Below, piece by piece: positions 34,585 to 41,965 of a stretch of DNA of 64,000 nt; position 1 is the first letter of the stretch; each line of letters begins with the position of its first letter. A program made the position numbers and the translations under genes. Location of the stretch: NCBI GenBank assembly GCA_003228115.1, contig QEVV01000001.1, forward strand, positions 1 to 64,000. Direction: 5' to 3'. The DNA comes from Chloroflexota bacterium. GTDB lineage: Bacteria; Chloroflexota; Dehalococcoidia; Lucifugimonadales; SAR202-VII-2. The notes beneath the pieces are model-generated. The model did no database searches. It was not told where the DNA came from and saw only the letters and a list, made by a program, of their open reading frames with translations.

Positions 34585-35826
34585 ATGAAAATCCTTCACT
34601 TCTCAGATGTCCACATCGGCGTCGAAAACTATGGGGTTGTCGACCCCGAAACGGGGCTCTCCACCCGTTTACAGGACTTCCTCGATACCTATGACGAGGT
34701 GGTGAACCACGCCCTGGAGAACCAAGTGGACCTCGTCCTCTTCTCCGGCGACGCCTATAAAAGCCGTGACCCTTCTCAGACCCACCAGCGGGAGTTTGCC
34801 AAGCGCATCGCCACCCTCACCAACGCCGGCATTCCCGTTTTCCTTCTCATCGGCAACCATGACCTGCCCTCCATCGCCAGCCGCGCCACAGCCCTGGACA
34901 TATTCCCCACACTCAACGTCCCCGGAACCTACGTCTCCGAGCGCCTCACCACCACCGTCGTCGACACCAAGGACGGCCCCTTACAGGTCGTCTCCCTGCC
35001 CTGGATTCGACGCAGCGCCTTCCTCGCTCGGGAGGAAACGCACAACCTGACCCTGGAACAGATCAACCAGCAACTGCAGGACCGCCTTACGACCATGCTC
35101 CAGCAACAGATCGACGCCCTCGACCAGTCGATTCCGGCCGTCCTAACCGCCCACGTCTCCCTGAACACCGCCGTCCTCAGCTCGGAACAGACCATGATGC
35201 TGGGCCACGACCACGTCCTCCTCCAGAGCAACCTCGCCAACCCCGCCTTCGACTACGTAGCCCTTGGCCACATCCACAAGCACCAGATCCTCTGGCAAGC
35301 ACCCCTCATGGCCTACAGCGGCAGTCTCCAGCGCATCGACTTCGGCGAGGAGAAGGACCCCAAGGGCTTCTGCATCATCGACATCGATCCAACCAAGCCC
35401 CGTGGAGGGCGAGTCACTGACTTCCAGTTCATCCCTGTCGATGCTAGGCGTTTCGTCACCATCAACGTCAGCGTGGAAGAAAACGTCCTTGACCCAACAA
35501 CCGATGTCATCCAGGCAATCCAGCGCCACAACTTCCACGACGCCATCGTCCGCCTCATCATCCGCCTGCCCGAGGAATTGGAAACCCGCATCAGCGACAC
35601 CGCCATCCGGCAAGCCCTTAAGGGCGCCCACTACATCGCCGCTATCCAGCGGGATGTCATCCGCCAACGACGCCCCCGCCTGGCCGCCGAGGCCATAGAG
35701 ACCATGACTCCCACCGATGTGCTGAAGCGATATATGGAAGAACAGGAAGTCCCCGAAGACCGGCAAGCCACACTCCTTCGCCTCGGTCAGCAGCTCATTC
35801 AAGAAGCCGCCGACCGCGATAGTTAG
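34585..35826 (+). CDS. SbcD-like metallophosphoesterase (DNA exonuclease subunit)
   Basis: 413 aa. All calcineurin-like phosphoesterase motifs are seen: ILHFSDVHIG (3-12), VLFSGDAYKSRDPSQTHQ (about 50-67), LIGNHDLP and ALGHIHKHQ, ending with the Mre11/SbcD signature YSGSLQRIDFGE. The C-terminal capping domain continues to residue about 400. SbcD works with the SbcC ATPase to open DNA hairpins and process ends. No sbcC follows, although the two are usually adjacent; it may be elsewhere or the protein may act alone. The Shine-Dalgarno sequence lies in a repeat element. Confidence 0.88.
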   Translation: MKILHFSDVHIGVENYGVVDPETGLSTRLQDFLDTYDEVVNHALENQVDLVLFSGDAYKSRDPSQTHQREFAKRIATLTNAGIPVFLLIGNHDLPSIASRATALDIFPTLNVPGTYVSERLTTTVVDTKDGPLQVVSLPWIRRSAFLAREETHNLTLEQINQQLQDRLTTMLQQQIDALDQSIPAVLTAHVSLNTAVLSSEQTMMLGHDHVLLQSNLANPAFDYVALGHIHKHQILWQAPLMAYSGSLQRIDFGEEKDPKGFCIIDIDPTKPRGGRVTDFQFIPVDARRFVTINVSVEENVLDPTTDVIQAIQRHNFHDAIVRLIIRLPEELETRISDTAIRQALKGAHYIAAIQRDVIRQRRPRLAAEAIETMTPTDVLKRYMEEQEVPEDRQATLLRLGQQLIQEAADRDS

Positions 35827-35900
35827 CTGTTCCCTCTGCTCACCCCCTTCCAATTTTCGTCCTTGCGAGTTCCGATCCTCTGCCACGCCGCAACCGAGTG

Positions 35901-36143
35901 GGGTGCAGGGGCTAAGCCCCGCCGGGGGTCACAACGGGAGTACCCTTGTATGAAAAACCTCCGAGGGTGGAACAAGCGACGCTAGCCTCAAAAGAAGCGT
36001 CACCAAAAGCGAACGCTAGCTAAAATGGAAACGCCCTAGCTCACCATCCGCCGGGGTGCAGGGGCCAAGCCCCGCCGGGGGTCACAGGGGGAGTCCCCCT
36101 GTATGAAAACGTCCGAGGGTGGGCGGGTGGGACAAGCAACGCC
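35901..36143 (+). repeat. Dispersed two-hairpin repeat, last pair in the window
   Basis: Cores lie at about 35901-35990 (degenerate, tail shortened) and 36054-36143, 153 bp apart. The second has ACAGGGGGAGTCCCCCTGT as its second hairpin, like the copies at 9088 and 22077. After this point no further copy occurs in the remaining 27.8 kb. Confidence 0.85.
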
Positions 36144-36286
36144 AGTCAAAACAAAATCAATCCCCAAGCTCCCATCGGGCAGGCAATTTCGCGACATAGC
36201 ATCAAGGTGATCGGGGCGATTGATGCATCTTCCGGCGTTGTTACGCAATCATAAGTAAGAACCCAAACAACGAGAGGCGCCCCGAC

Positions 36287-36892
36287 ATGCGATTCCCCAA
36301 ACCCAAATCCCTATTCGTCATCATCGGAACCGTCGCCCTAACTGCAGCGGTCGCCTGCGGCAACGCCGTTACCGACACCCCAGCGGCCGATCCCACTGCG
36401 GCTACCAATCCGTCGTCCACCCAATCGGCTACGACCATCACCCGCTCCCCCGGCGCCGCCCCCGACTTCACCATCCCCCTCTACCAAACCGTAACGTCCT
36501 CAGAAGGCGGAGACCTGACACTTTCCGACCTCACCGGCCATCCGGTGGTGCTCAACTTCTGGGCGCCACTATGCCCTCCATGCCGGGCCGAAATGCCTGA
36601 GTTCGAAGAAGTATGGCAGACCTTCAAAACCCAGGGCGTCCAATTCGTTGGTGTCGACGTTGGCCCCTTCGTCCTACTTGGCAATGCTGACCAAGCGGTG
36701 GAGTTCCTCAACGAAGTCGCACTCACCTACCCTGTCGGCCAGGCCCAAAGCGCCAGCATAGTCCAAGATTACGGCGTCCTTTCCATGCCCACGACCGTAT
36801 TCCTGAATGCGGACGGCACCGTGCACCGCAAATGGGCTGGCCCCCTCAACCGCTCCACCCTGGAATCCATAACCGCCGAATTGTTACAATAG
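36287..36892 (+). CDS. TlpA/ResA-like thioredoxin-fold lipoprotein
   Basis: 201 aa. A signal sequence with basic start and hydrophobic core (SLFVIIGTVALTAAVACGN) ends at a probable lipobox cysteine (about residue 24), followed by a Thr/Ala/Pro-rich linker. The thioredoxin domain (about 60-200) has VVLNFWAPLCPPCRAEMPEF with the redox pair CPPC, and the cis-proline region SMPTTVFLNADG. It is exported and probably lipid-anchored on the outer face of the membrane, where it would reduce disulfides, as in cytochrome c assembly. It is followed by a CopD-like membrane protein about 45 bp on. Confidence 0.9.
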   Translation: MRFPKPKSLFVIIGTVALTAAVACGNAVTDTPAADPTAATNPSSTQSATTITRSPGAAPDFTIPLYQTVTSSEGGDLTLSDLTGHPVVLNFWAPLCPPCRAEMPEFEEVWQTFKTQGVQFVGVDVGPFVLLGNADQAVEFLNEVALTYPVGQAQSASIVQDYGVLSMPTTVFLNADGTVHRKWAGPLNRSTLESITAELLQ

Positions 36893-36935
36893 GCGTCATT
36901 CGACGGGAGAGGCGCCTCCTCGGCACGGCGGGTAA

Positions 36936-37439
36936 ATGACCATCAATGACGGCCTCATCCTAGCCGTCCGCTGGCTGCACATCCTTTCAGCCATCATCTG
37001 GGTTGGCGGAAGCCTTTTCTACGTACTGGTCGTCCGGCCAGCAATCTCCCGCTACGGAGCACCCAGCGCGGAATTTCGCCGGGGCCTAGGCGAAAACTTC
37101 GGCAGCATCGTCGAACTCTGCATCCTTACGCTTTTGGTAACGGGCGCAATCCTCGCCATCACACGGCTCACTGCCACCTACACCGGCGCCCTCTACGCCA
37201 TCATCCTTGCCCTCCACGTCACGCTGGCCCTCTGGGTGTTCTGGCTAGCGTGGCTTCGACGTAGAGCATCCCAGCGCAGAGGCTGGCGGGCTGCCATAGA
37301 CCTTGCCGATGAGCCTCCACTGCCAGGACGACTTGGCCGAGTCCTGACCGGTACCAATACGGTAGCCATTGCTGCCGTCACTGTTGTCATGCTATCCGAG
37401 GTCATGCGTCTCATCGTGGAACGGGCTCTCGACGCCTGA
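36936..37439 (+). CDS. CopD/DUF2269-like integral membrane protein
   Basis: 167 aa with four hydrophobic segments (about 6-31, 50-73, 80-106, 135-158). The first helix, RWLHILSAIIWVGGSLFYV, contains the histidine and WVGG pattern typical of CopD-domain and related heme- or copper-associated membrane proteins. Which metal or cofactor is involved cannot be told from sequence. It probably forms a transcription unit with the thioredoxin-like lipoprotein upstream, which would fit a membrane redox or metal-handling role (inference). Confidence 0.75.
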   Translation: MTINDGLILAVRWLHILSAIIWVGGSLFYVLVVRPAISRYGAPSAEFRRGLGENFGSIVELCILTLLVTGAILAITRLTATYTGALYAIILALHVTLALWVFWLAWLRRRASQRRGWRAAIDLADEPPLPGRLGRVLTGTNTVAIAAVTVVMLSEVMRLIVERALDA

Positions 37440-37479
37440 TGATGCCTGGTATCATGTGCGGCACCGTCGGGAGCAAATC

Positions 37480-38514
37480 TTGAAATCCAATCAATCTATC
37501 AACGTAGTGTTGGCGTACAAGCTGGACCCCCAACTGGTGCAGCGAGTCCAGGCCGTTTCACCCCGCCTGCATGTCTTGGATGCCGGCGACCTCGTGTACC
37601 GGGAGCGCCGCTTGAGGCGAGAGGGGAAACTGGAAGAAGCCGCTGCCCTCCGACCGAGCATTGACGAATTCCTTTTGCAGGCGGACGTACTCTTCTCTTG
37701 GGGACTCCCTGCTGATCTGCCACAAAGGGCGCCACGCTTGGACTGGGTACAGGTACCCTTCCACGGCGCCGATAACCTCTTGACTCCTGACGTAGTGGCC
37801 AGCCCCATCAGAATCGCCACAGCGCAGGGCCTTCTGGGCTGGACCATGGCTGAGCACGTCTTGGGCCAGATGATCTACTTCTCCCGCCGCTTCCATATAG
37901 CTCAGCAGCTCCAACGAAATCATAAATGGGACAGCAGAGCCTCTCGCCCATCTGAACTTCGCGGCCAGACCGTGGGCATCCTCGGCTATGGAGACATCGC
38001 CAAGAACCTCGTCCAGATGGTCAAGGCGCAAGGCGTGAGATGCCTGGTGGTGCGCCGTTCCATCGTGGAACCGACGCCTGGCTTTGATGCCGTCGACCAA
38101 TTCCTCCCACCCTTCAGTCTTGACGACGTCATGAGGGTCAGCGATTTCTTGGTGCTGGCAGCGCCTCGCACTCCAGAGACAGACGGCATGGTCAGCGCTC
38201 AACTACTGGGCCTTATGAAGCCAACCGCCTATCTCATCAACGTTGGCCGGGGGAGCCTGGTTGACGAGGACGCCCTGATTCAGGCGTTGCAAGAAGGACG
38301 CCTTGCCGGGGCAGGCCTGGACGTCTTCCGAACCGAGCCCCTTCCTGAGGAAAGCGCACTGTGGGACATGCCCAATGTTCTCATTACTCCGCACAACTCG
38401 GGACCCAGCGAGATCTACATGAGCGAGAGCATGGACATACTCTGCGACAACCTCCGGCGCTACCTGGCGAACGAACCACTACTAAACATCGTGGACAAAG
38501 AGCGGTGGTATTAG
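37480..38514 (+). CDS. D-2-hydroxyacid dehydrogenase family protein
   Basis: 344 aa when started at TTG (37480-37482), which has GGGAG seven bases upstream; the longer ORF runs back over the previous gene. The NAD-binding domain has GQTVGILGYGDIAKNLVQM (about 161-179). Catalytic residues are the arginine in NVGRGSLVDEDAL, the glutamate in DVFRTEPLP, and the histidine in ITPHNSGPS. Members reduce 2-ketoacids to D-hydroxyacids or act on phosphoglycerate, formate or glyoxylate; the short N-terminal domain suggests the glyoxylate/hydroxypyruvate-type group, but this is uncertain. Likely co-transcribed with the oxidoreductase that follows. Confidence 0.9.
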   Translation: MKSNQSINVVLAYKLDPQLVQRVQAVSPRLHVLDAGDLVYRERRLRREGKLEEAAALRPSIDEFLLQADVLFSWGLPADLPQRAPRLDWVQVPFHGADNLLTPDVVASPIRIATAQGLLGWTMAEHVLGQMIYFSRRFHIAQQLQRNHKWDSRASRPSELRGQTVGILGYGDIAKNLVQMVKAQGVRCLVVRRSIVEPTPGFDAVDQFLPPFSLDDVMRVSDFLVLAAPRTPETDGMVSAQLLGLMKPTAYLINVGRGSLVDEDALIQALQEGRLAGAGLDVFRTEPLPEESALWDMPNVLITPHNSGPSEIYMSESMDILCDNLRRYLANEPLLNIVDKERWY

Positions 38515-38575
38515 TCCTTCCCAGCCTCAGGGATACCGCTAAACCCTAGGTCGGGCAACGCAATGGGAGGTCAAT

Positions 38576-39664
38576 ATGGCCAGCGAGAAGCTGCGGGTAG
38601 GAGTCATCGGTGTTGGGTTCGGCGCGACCGTCCAGATTCCCGGCTTTCAGTCCGAAGGATGGGACGTTGTTGCCGTATGCAGCCGCCGCCAGGAACGAGC
38701 GAGCAAAACCGCCGCCGATTTCAGCATCCCTCACGTCTATACGGACTACCAGCAGATGGTTGAGCGTGACGATCTGGACGCCATCAGCATTGTGACCCCA
38801 AACTCCCTGCACTTGCCGATGACCAAGGCCGCGTTGCAGGCAGGTAAGCACGTCCTCTGCGACAAGCCAATGGCTATGGACCAGAGTGAGGCAAAAGAAA
38901 TGTTGGACATTGCCCTGGAGACAGGGCTAACGGCCATGATCGCTCATGAGTTTCGGTTCGCCCCGCAGCGGGCCTATATGAAGGAGCTTTTGAACGAGGG
39001 CTTCATTGGTGACTTCCGCCTGGCAGCGCTTGAACTTCTGCAGGGCCCTCGCACGGTCCAGGACACCAAGCCCGTGGGCTGGGCGTCCGACCCCACTCAG
39101 GGTGGCGGCTTCATGGTGGCGCTCGGCTCCCACTTCATCGACGCCCTACGTCATTTGCTCGGTGAAATCACCGGTGTCTCCGGAACCCTGGCTATCCTCG
39201 ACCCAGACCGCATCGATGACTCCGGTGCCCTGGTGCGCTCAGAGGCGGATGACGCCTTCAGCTTCACGGCCTCTTTCGCTCAGGGCGGGCAGGCCACAAT
39301 GACGGGCACGAGGGAAGCGCCATTCGGAGAGGGCGCCAAGTTCAAGATATACGGCAGCGATGGAGCGTTGTCTGCACCGCATCCTTGGTTCAATCCGCCA
39401 CCTGACGGAAAGGTCTACGGGGCCAGGCTAGGTGACGAGGACCTCCGTGAGCTTCCCATGCCCGGCAAGTTCCTGCCCTTCGAAGATGACCGAGACCATC
39501 GGCTCCCATCCTTCCGGCTGTTGCTCAGGGAATTCGCCAGAGGGATCAGGGAAGGGTCGTCGCCGTCACCGAACTTTTACGATGGCTACCGCTGCCAGAA
39601 AGTCCTCGATGCGATCAAAGAGTCGTCTTCAACGGGTCGATGGGTAGACATCGCTGAAGAATAA
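38576..39664 (+). CDS. Gfo/Idh/MocA family oxidoreductase
   Basis: 362 aa. The N-terminal Rossmann domain opens LRVGVIGVGFGATVQIPGF. The family motif around the catalytic lysine reads CDKPMAMDQSEAKEM (about 97-111), with D in place of the common E before KP. The C-terminal domain has GSHFIDALRHLLGEI. It probably oxidises or reduces a sugar or cyclitol with NAD(P). GGGAGG precedes the ATG. Its location 60 bp after a hydroxyacid dehydrogenase suggests a short catabolic pair. Confidence 0.92.
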   Translation: MASEKLRVGVIGVGFGATVQIPGFQSEGWDVVAVCSRRQERASKTAADFSIPHVYTDYQQMVERDDLDAISIVTPNSLHLPMTKAALQAGKHVLCDKPMAMDQSEAKEMLDIALETGLTAMIAHEFRFAPQRAYMKELLNEGFIGDFRLAALELLQGPRTVQDTKPVGWASDPTQGGGFMVALGSHFIDALRHLLGEITGVSGTLAILDPDRIDDSGALVRSEADDAFSFTASFAQGGQATMTGTREAPFGEGAKFKIYGSDGALSAPHPWFNPPPDGKVYGARLGDEDLRELPMPGKFLPFEDDRDHRLPSFRLLLREFARGIREGSSPSPNFYDGYRCQKVLDAIKESSSTGRWVDIAEE

Positions 39665-39704
39665 CCTTCCCGGCACGAGTCGCCTTGGGGCTGAGCAGAG
39701 GCTC

Positions 39705-40502
39705 CTAGCCCTGCGCCTTAGCCATCTCTGCCAGCATGAACGAAAAGGCCTCCTGATTCGGGGGCATGAAGGGTTCGGCGTCTGGGACGGAAGCCAGAAC
39801 CTTCAGCAACTGCTCCGTCATCCCTTTGGCCGGGGGCAGGTGTGCGGAAAGAATCAGCTTAGGATCCAGCCGCCGGACCTGATTCAGGGCGTCCTGGAAT
39901 TTCCCCTTCTCGACGAGATGAGCCCACGGAGAGTCAAGCGTAGCCCAAGCGGTCATACCCGACACCAGGCCCTTTTCTTCATACTCCCCAGCCTCCTCAG
40001 CAGGAGAAGGCACCAGGCCGCCGAAGGAGTCCACCGAGAGCAGTGCGCCGCTTTTTTCATCGTAGAAACCGAGAGACATCGGGTTGTCGAAAAGTGGAGG
40101 TCGTATCACCCTCAGCAGCCTGTCCCCAACGTCAAGACTTTCCCCCAGGGTCAATGCGTGCACCCTTTCTAAAGGAAGAGGCCCCACCAGGCTCTCTCGC
40201 AGGGCTGCGATGGCGTGGGTAGCCAGCCTGGCCTGAGGCGCCAACTCCAAGATGGCCCGAAGGCTTCCGGTATGGTCAGAGTCGTCGTGGGTAAGCCAGA
40301 CCCATTTTATGTCTTTAGGGTCGATAATAGACTCTAGGCTGCGGAGGAACTCCTCACTTTCAACGCCAATGCCCGTATCGACGAGGACGGGCTCACGAGC
40401 CAGAATCAGGAAGGCGTTTATGGGAAGAAATCCCGCGCCTGGCATGGGGAGGAAGCTAGGCAACACATGGATATCAGGCGCAGCTTGAAACGGCTTGTGC
40501 AT
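39705..40502 (-). CDS. Metallo-beta-lactamase-fold hydrolase with flavodiiron-like metal motif
   Basis: 265 aa. The metal motif, usually HxHxDH, reads HDDSDH (residues 72-77), so the second histidine is an aspartate, as with the HxExDH motif of flavodiiron proteins. SVDSFGG (157-163) and a histidine at 221 (LSAHLPP) correspond to further ligands of that group, but the histidine expected between them is not conserved. There is no flavodoxin domain. It might be a hydrolase or an oxygen/NO-related sensor protein; function cannot be decided. It is transcribed divergently from a TetR regulator, with an operator-like palindrome next to its GAGGAG ribosome site. Confidence 0.85.
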   Translation of the reverse strand: MHKPFQAAPDIHVLPSFLPMPGAGFLPINAFLILAREPVLVDTGIGVESEEFLRSLESIIDPKDIKWVWLTHDDSDHTGSLRAILELAPQARLATHAIAALRESLVGPLPLERVHALTLGESLDVGDRLLRVIRPPLFDNPMSLGFYDEKSGALLSVDSFGGLVPSPAEEAGEYEEKGLVSGMTAWATLDSPWAHLVEKGKFQDALNQVRRLDPKLILSAHLPPAKGMTEQLLKVLASVPDAEPFMPPNQEAFSFMLAEMAKAQG

Positions 40503-40514
40503 AAAGTTCTCCTC

Positions 40515-40557
40515 ATCAATTAATTAATGTTAGGACTTCTATCATTAATTAATTGAT
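40515..40557. promoter_or_regulatory. AT-rich inverted repeat, probable TetR operator
   Basis: Two perfect 15-bp arms, ATCAATTAATTAATG (40515-40529) and CATTAATTAATTGAT (40543-40557), are separated by 13 bp. Each arm itself contains the palindrome TTAATTAA. It lies between the divergent MBL-fold and TetR genes, abutting the MBL ribosome site on one side and overlapping the -35 of the TetR promoter on the other. It stands out in GC-rich surroundings. Confidence 0.85.
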
Positions 40558-40581
40558 TCGTCAAGACCCACGACCTACAAT
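40553..40581 (+). promoter_or_regulatory. Predicted promoter TTGATT-17-TACAAT of the TetR gene
   Basis: TTGATT (40553-40558) overlaps the right operator arm, and TACAAT (40576-40581) ends nine bases before the ATG, so the mRNA would have almost no leader. On the opposite strand TTGACG (40564-40559) with TAGAAG at 17 bp may serve the MBL gene. Confidence 0.65.
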
Positions 40582-40590
40582 GGTGGTGCC

Positions 40591-41184
40591 ATGCCTCGCA
40601 AGTATGACCTGGGCAAGCGGCGGTCGGCGGTCGAAGAGACGGTCGGTCGAATCGTAGACGCGACGCTCCACCTCCACTCCACCAAGGGGCCCGCCTTCAC
40701 TTCGGTGCGCGATATAGCCCAGGAGGCGGATGTCTCCCTCATCACCGTTTACCGCCACTTCACCAATCTCCAGGGCCTGTTCAGAGCGTGTGGTGCGAGG
40801 TACTTCGAGGTCTACACCTTCCCTTCATTCGACGATCTGAAAGAGATGGAAAGCCTGGAGGAACGGGTGGCAACCCTCTTGGATAGGCTCTACCTCTACT
40901 ACGACGCTCATGGAGACAAGCTTTGGCCCGTATACAGGGACTCGGAGTTGATACTGGAACTCAAGGAGCTGTTTCTGGAATGGGACAATGAGTTCGCCGC
41001 CTTAGCGAGGTCGGCACTGAGCGCACCCTCCCTCCACGACCCAGGTTCAAAGAAGGCCCTGGCGACCCTCTTGGTTCTCATGTCTGTAACAAGCTGGCGG
41101 AACCTTGTCCGCATCCAGGGCCTTCCTTCCGAAGAGGCAGCAGCCCTCGCTTCAAAGCTCGTGACTTGCTCGCTGCGATCTTGA
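40591..41184 (+). CDS. TetR-family transcriptional regulator
   Basis: 197 aa. The N-terminal helix-turn-helix (about 34-64) contains FTSVRDIAQEADVSLITVYRHF, the family signature. The ligand-binding domain is all-helical and not recognisably related to a known subfamily. It probably represses both itself and the divergent metallo-beta-lactamase-fold gene by binding the AT-rich repeat at 40515-40557, which overlaps its own -35 box. The ligand is unknown. Confidence 0.93.
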   Translation: MPRKYDLGKRRSAVEETVGRIVDATLHLHSTKGPAFTSVRDIAQEADVSLITVYRHFTNLQGLFRACGARYFEVYTFPSFDDLKEMESLEERVATLLDRLYLYYDAHGDKLWPVYRDSELILELKELFLEWDNEFAALARSALSAPSLHDPGSKKALATLLVLMSVTSWRNLVRIQGLPSEEAAALASKLVTCSLRS

Positions 41185-41271
41185 CGGCTGCGACGCCATA
41201 GCGGCCATCTTTTCAAGGTCTTCGCCGTGCGGTATCATTTACGCCTATCCAGCGCAGTTGCAAGGCGGACC

Positions 41272-41454
41272 ATGAAGCGAGACCTGACAGACATTTTGGC
41301 CTGCCCAGTGTGCAGAGGGCCTCTTGAACTTGTCGTTGAAGTGGAAGAGAACGGCGACGTGATCACGGGAGTTCTAAAATGCAGCCATTGCAAGATTGAC
41401 TACCCAATCACTGAGGGAATCCCGAACCTCACTCCCCCCCAGAAGACCAGTTAG
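41272..41454 (+). CDS. Trm112-family zinc-ribbon protein
   Basis: 60 aa from the ATG at 41272. Cysteine pairs CPVC (about 11-14) and CSHC (about 37-40) frame a small beta fold, and YPITEGIPNL is the conserved ending of the Trm112/YcaR group. Eukaryotic Trm112 activates methyltransferases; bacterial roles are poorly known. Its last 26 bases overlap the 3' end of folK on the other strand. Confidence 0.88.
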   Translation: MKRDLTDILACPVCRGPLELVVEVEENGDVITGVLKCSHCKIDYPITEGIPNLTPPQKTS

Positions 41455-41965
41455 CGTTCCCCCACACTCGCCTCCACAGACGAACCCCTTCCCTGCCTTC
41501 CACCCGCTCTACGAGTTCCTTCAGGGCCAGTCCCAAGACAGGATGAACCCATTCTGGCGACAAATCTGTCAATGGAATCAGGACAAACGCCCTCTCTGCA
41601 ATCCGTGGGTGCGGAACGGTCAGCAACTCTTGTTCCAAGACCGCCCCGCCGTAGAACAGAAAGTCGATGTCAATAACGCGAGGACCGTAACGGAAGGTCG
41701 CCGTGCGGCCGACCTCACGCTCAATTTCTTTCGTTACTCTTAGAAGCGCCTGGGGGGAGAGCGTCGTTCTTCCCTGCACAACAGCGTTGAGGAACTGGGG
41801 CTGGTCTTCAAAGTCGACCGGTTCCGTCTCATAAATCGGTGACAGGACCAAATCAAGCAAGGCCCGCTTCGCCAATAGCTCAACAGCATTGGTCAGGTTG
41901 GCCTCTCGGTCGCCTAGGTTTGATCCCAGCCCCAAAAACACGGTCTCCGCCGGAGCGTCGGTCAT
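41429..41965 (-). CDS. folK: 6-hydroxymethyl-dihydropterin pyrophosphokinase (HPPK)
   Basis: 178 aa. The opening VFLGLGSNLGDREANL, the middle IYETEPVDFEDQPQFLNAVV with the substrate-binding aromatic, and the signature RVIDIDFLFYG (Mg-binding aspartates, about 97-107) are all present. It transfers diphosphate from ATP to the pterin in folate synthesis. It is translationally coupled to folP through a four-base overlap (ATGA). The 3' end runs 26 bp into the convergent Trm112-like gene. Confidence 0.95.
   Translation of the reverse strand: MTDAPAETVFLGLGSNLGDREANLTNAVELLAKRALLDLVLSPIYETEPVDFEDQPQFLNAVVQGRTTLSPQALLRVTKEIEREVGRTATFRYGPRVIDIDFLFYGGAVLEQELLTVPHPRIAERAFVLIPLTDLSPEWVHPVLGLALKELVERVEGREGVRLWRRVWGNANWSSGGE

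Noticed and set aside
35143..35886. A 247-codon minus-strand ORF over the sbcD-like gene
   Set aside because: It is the acidic antisense shadow of a gene with full phosphoesterase motifs.
2928..36143. CRISPR arrays or integron cassettes as an explanation for the regularly spaced repeats
   Set aside because: The repeat cores are about 90 bp, the spacers are related to each other and of varying length, no cas genes or integrase are present, and no cassette ORFs lie between cores.
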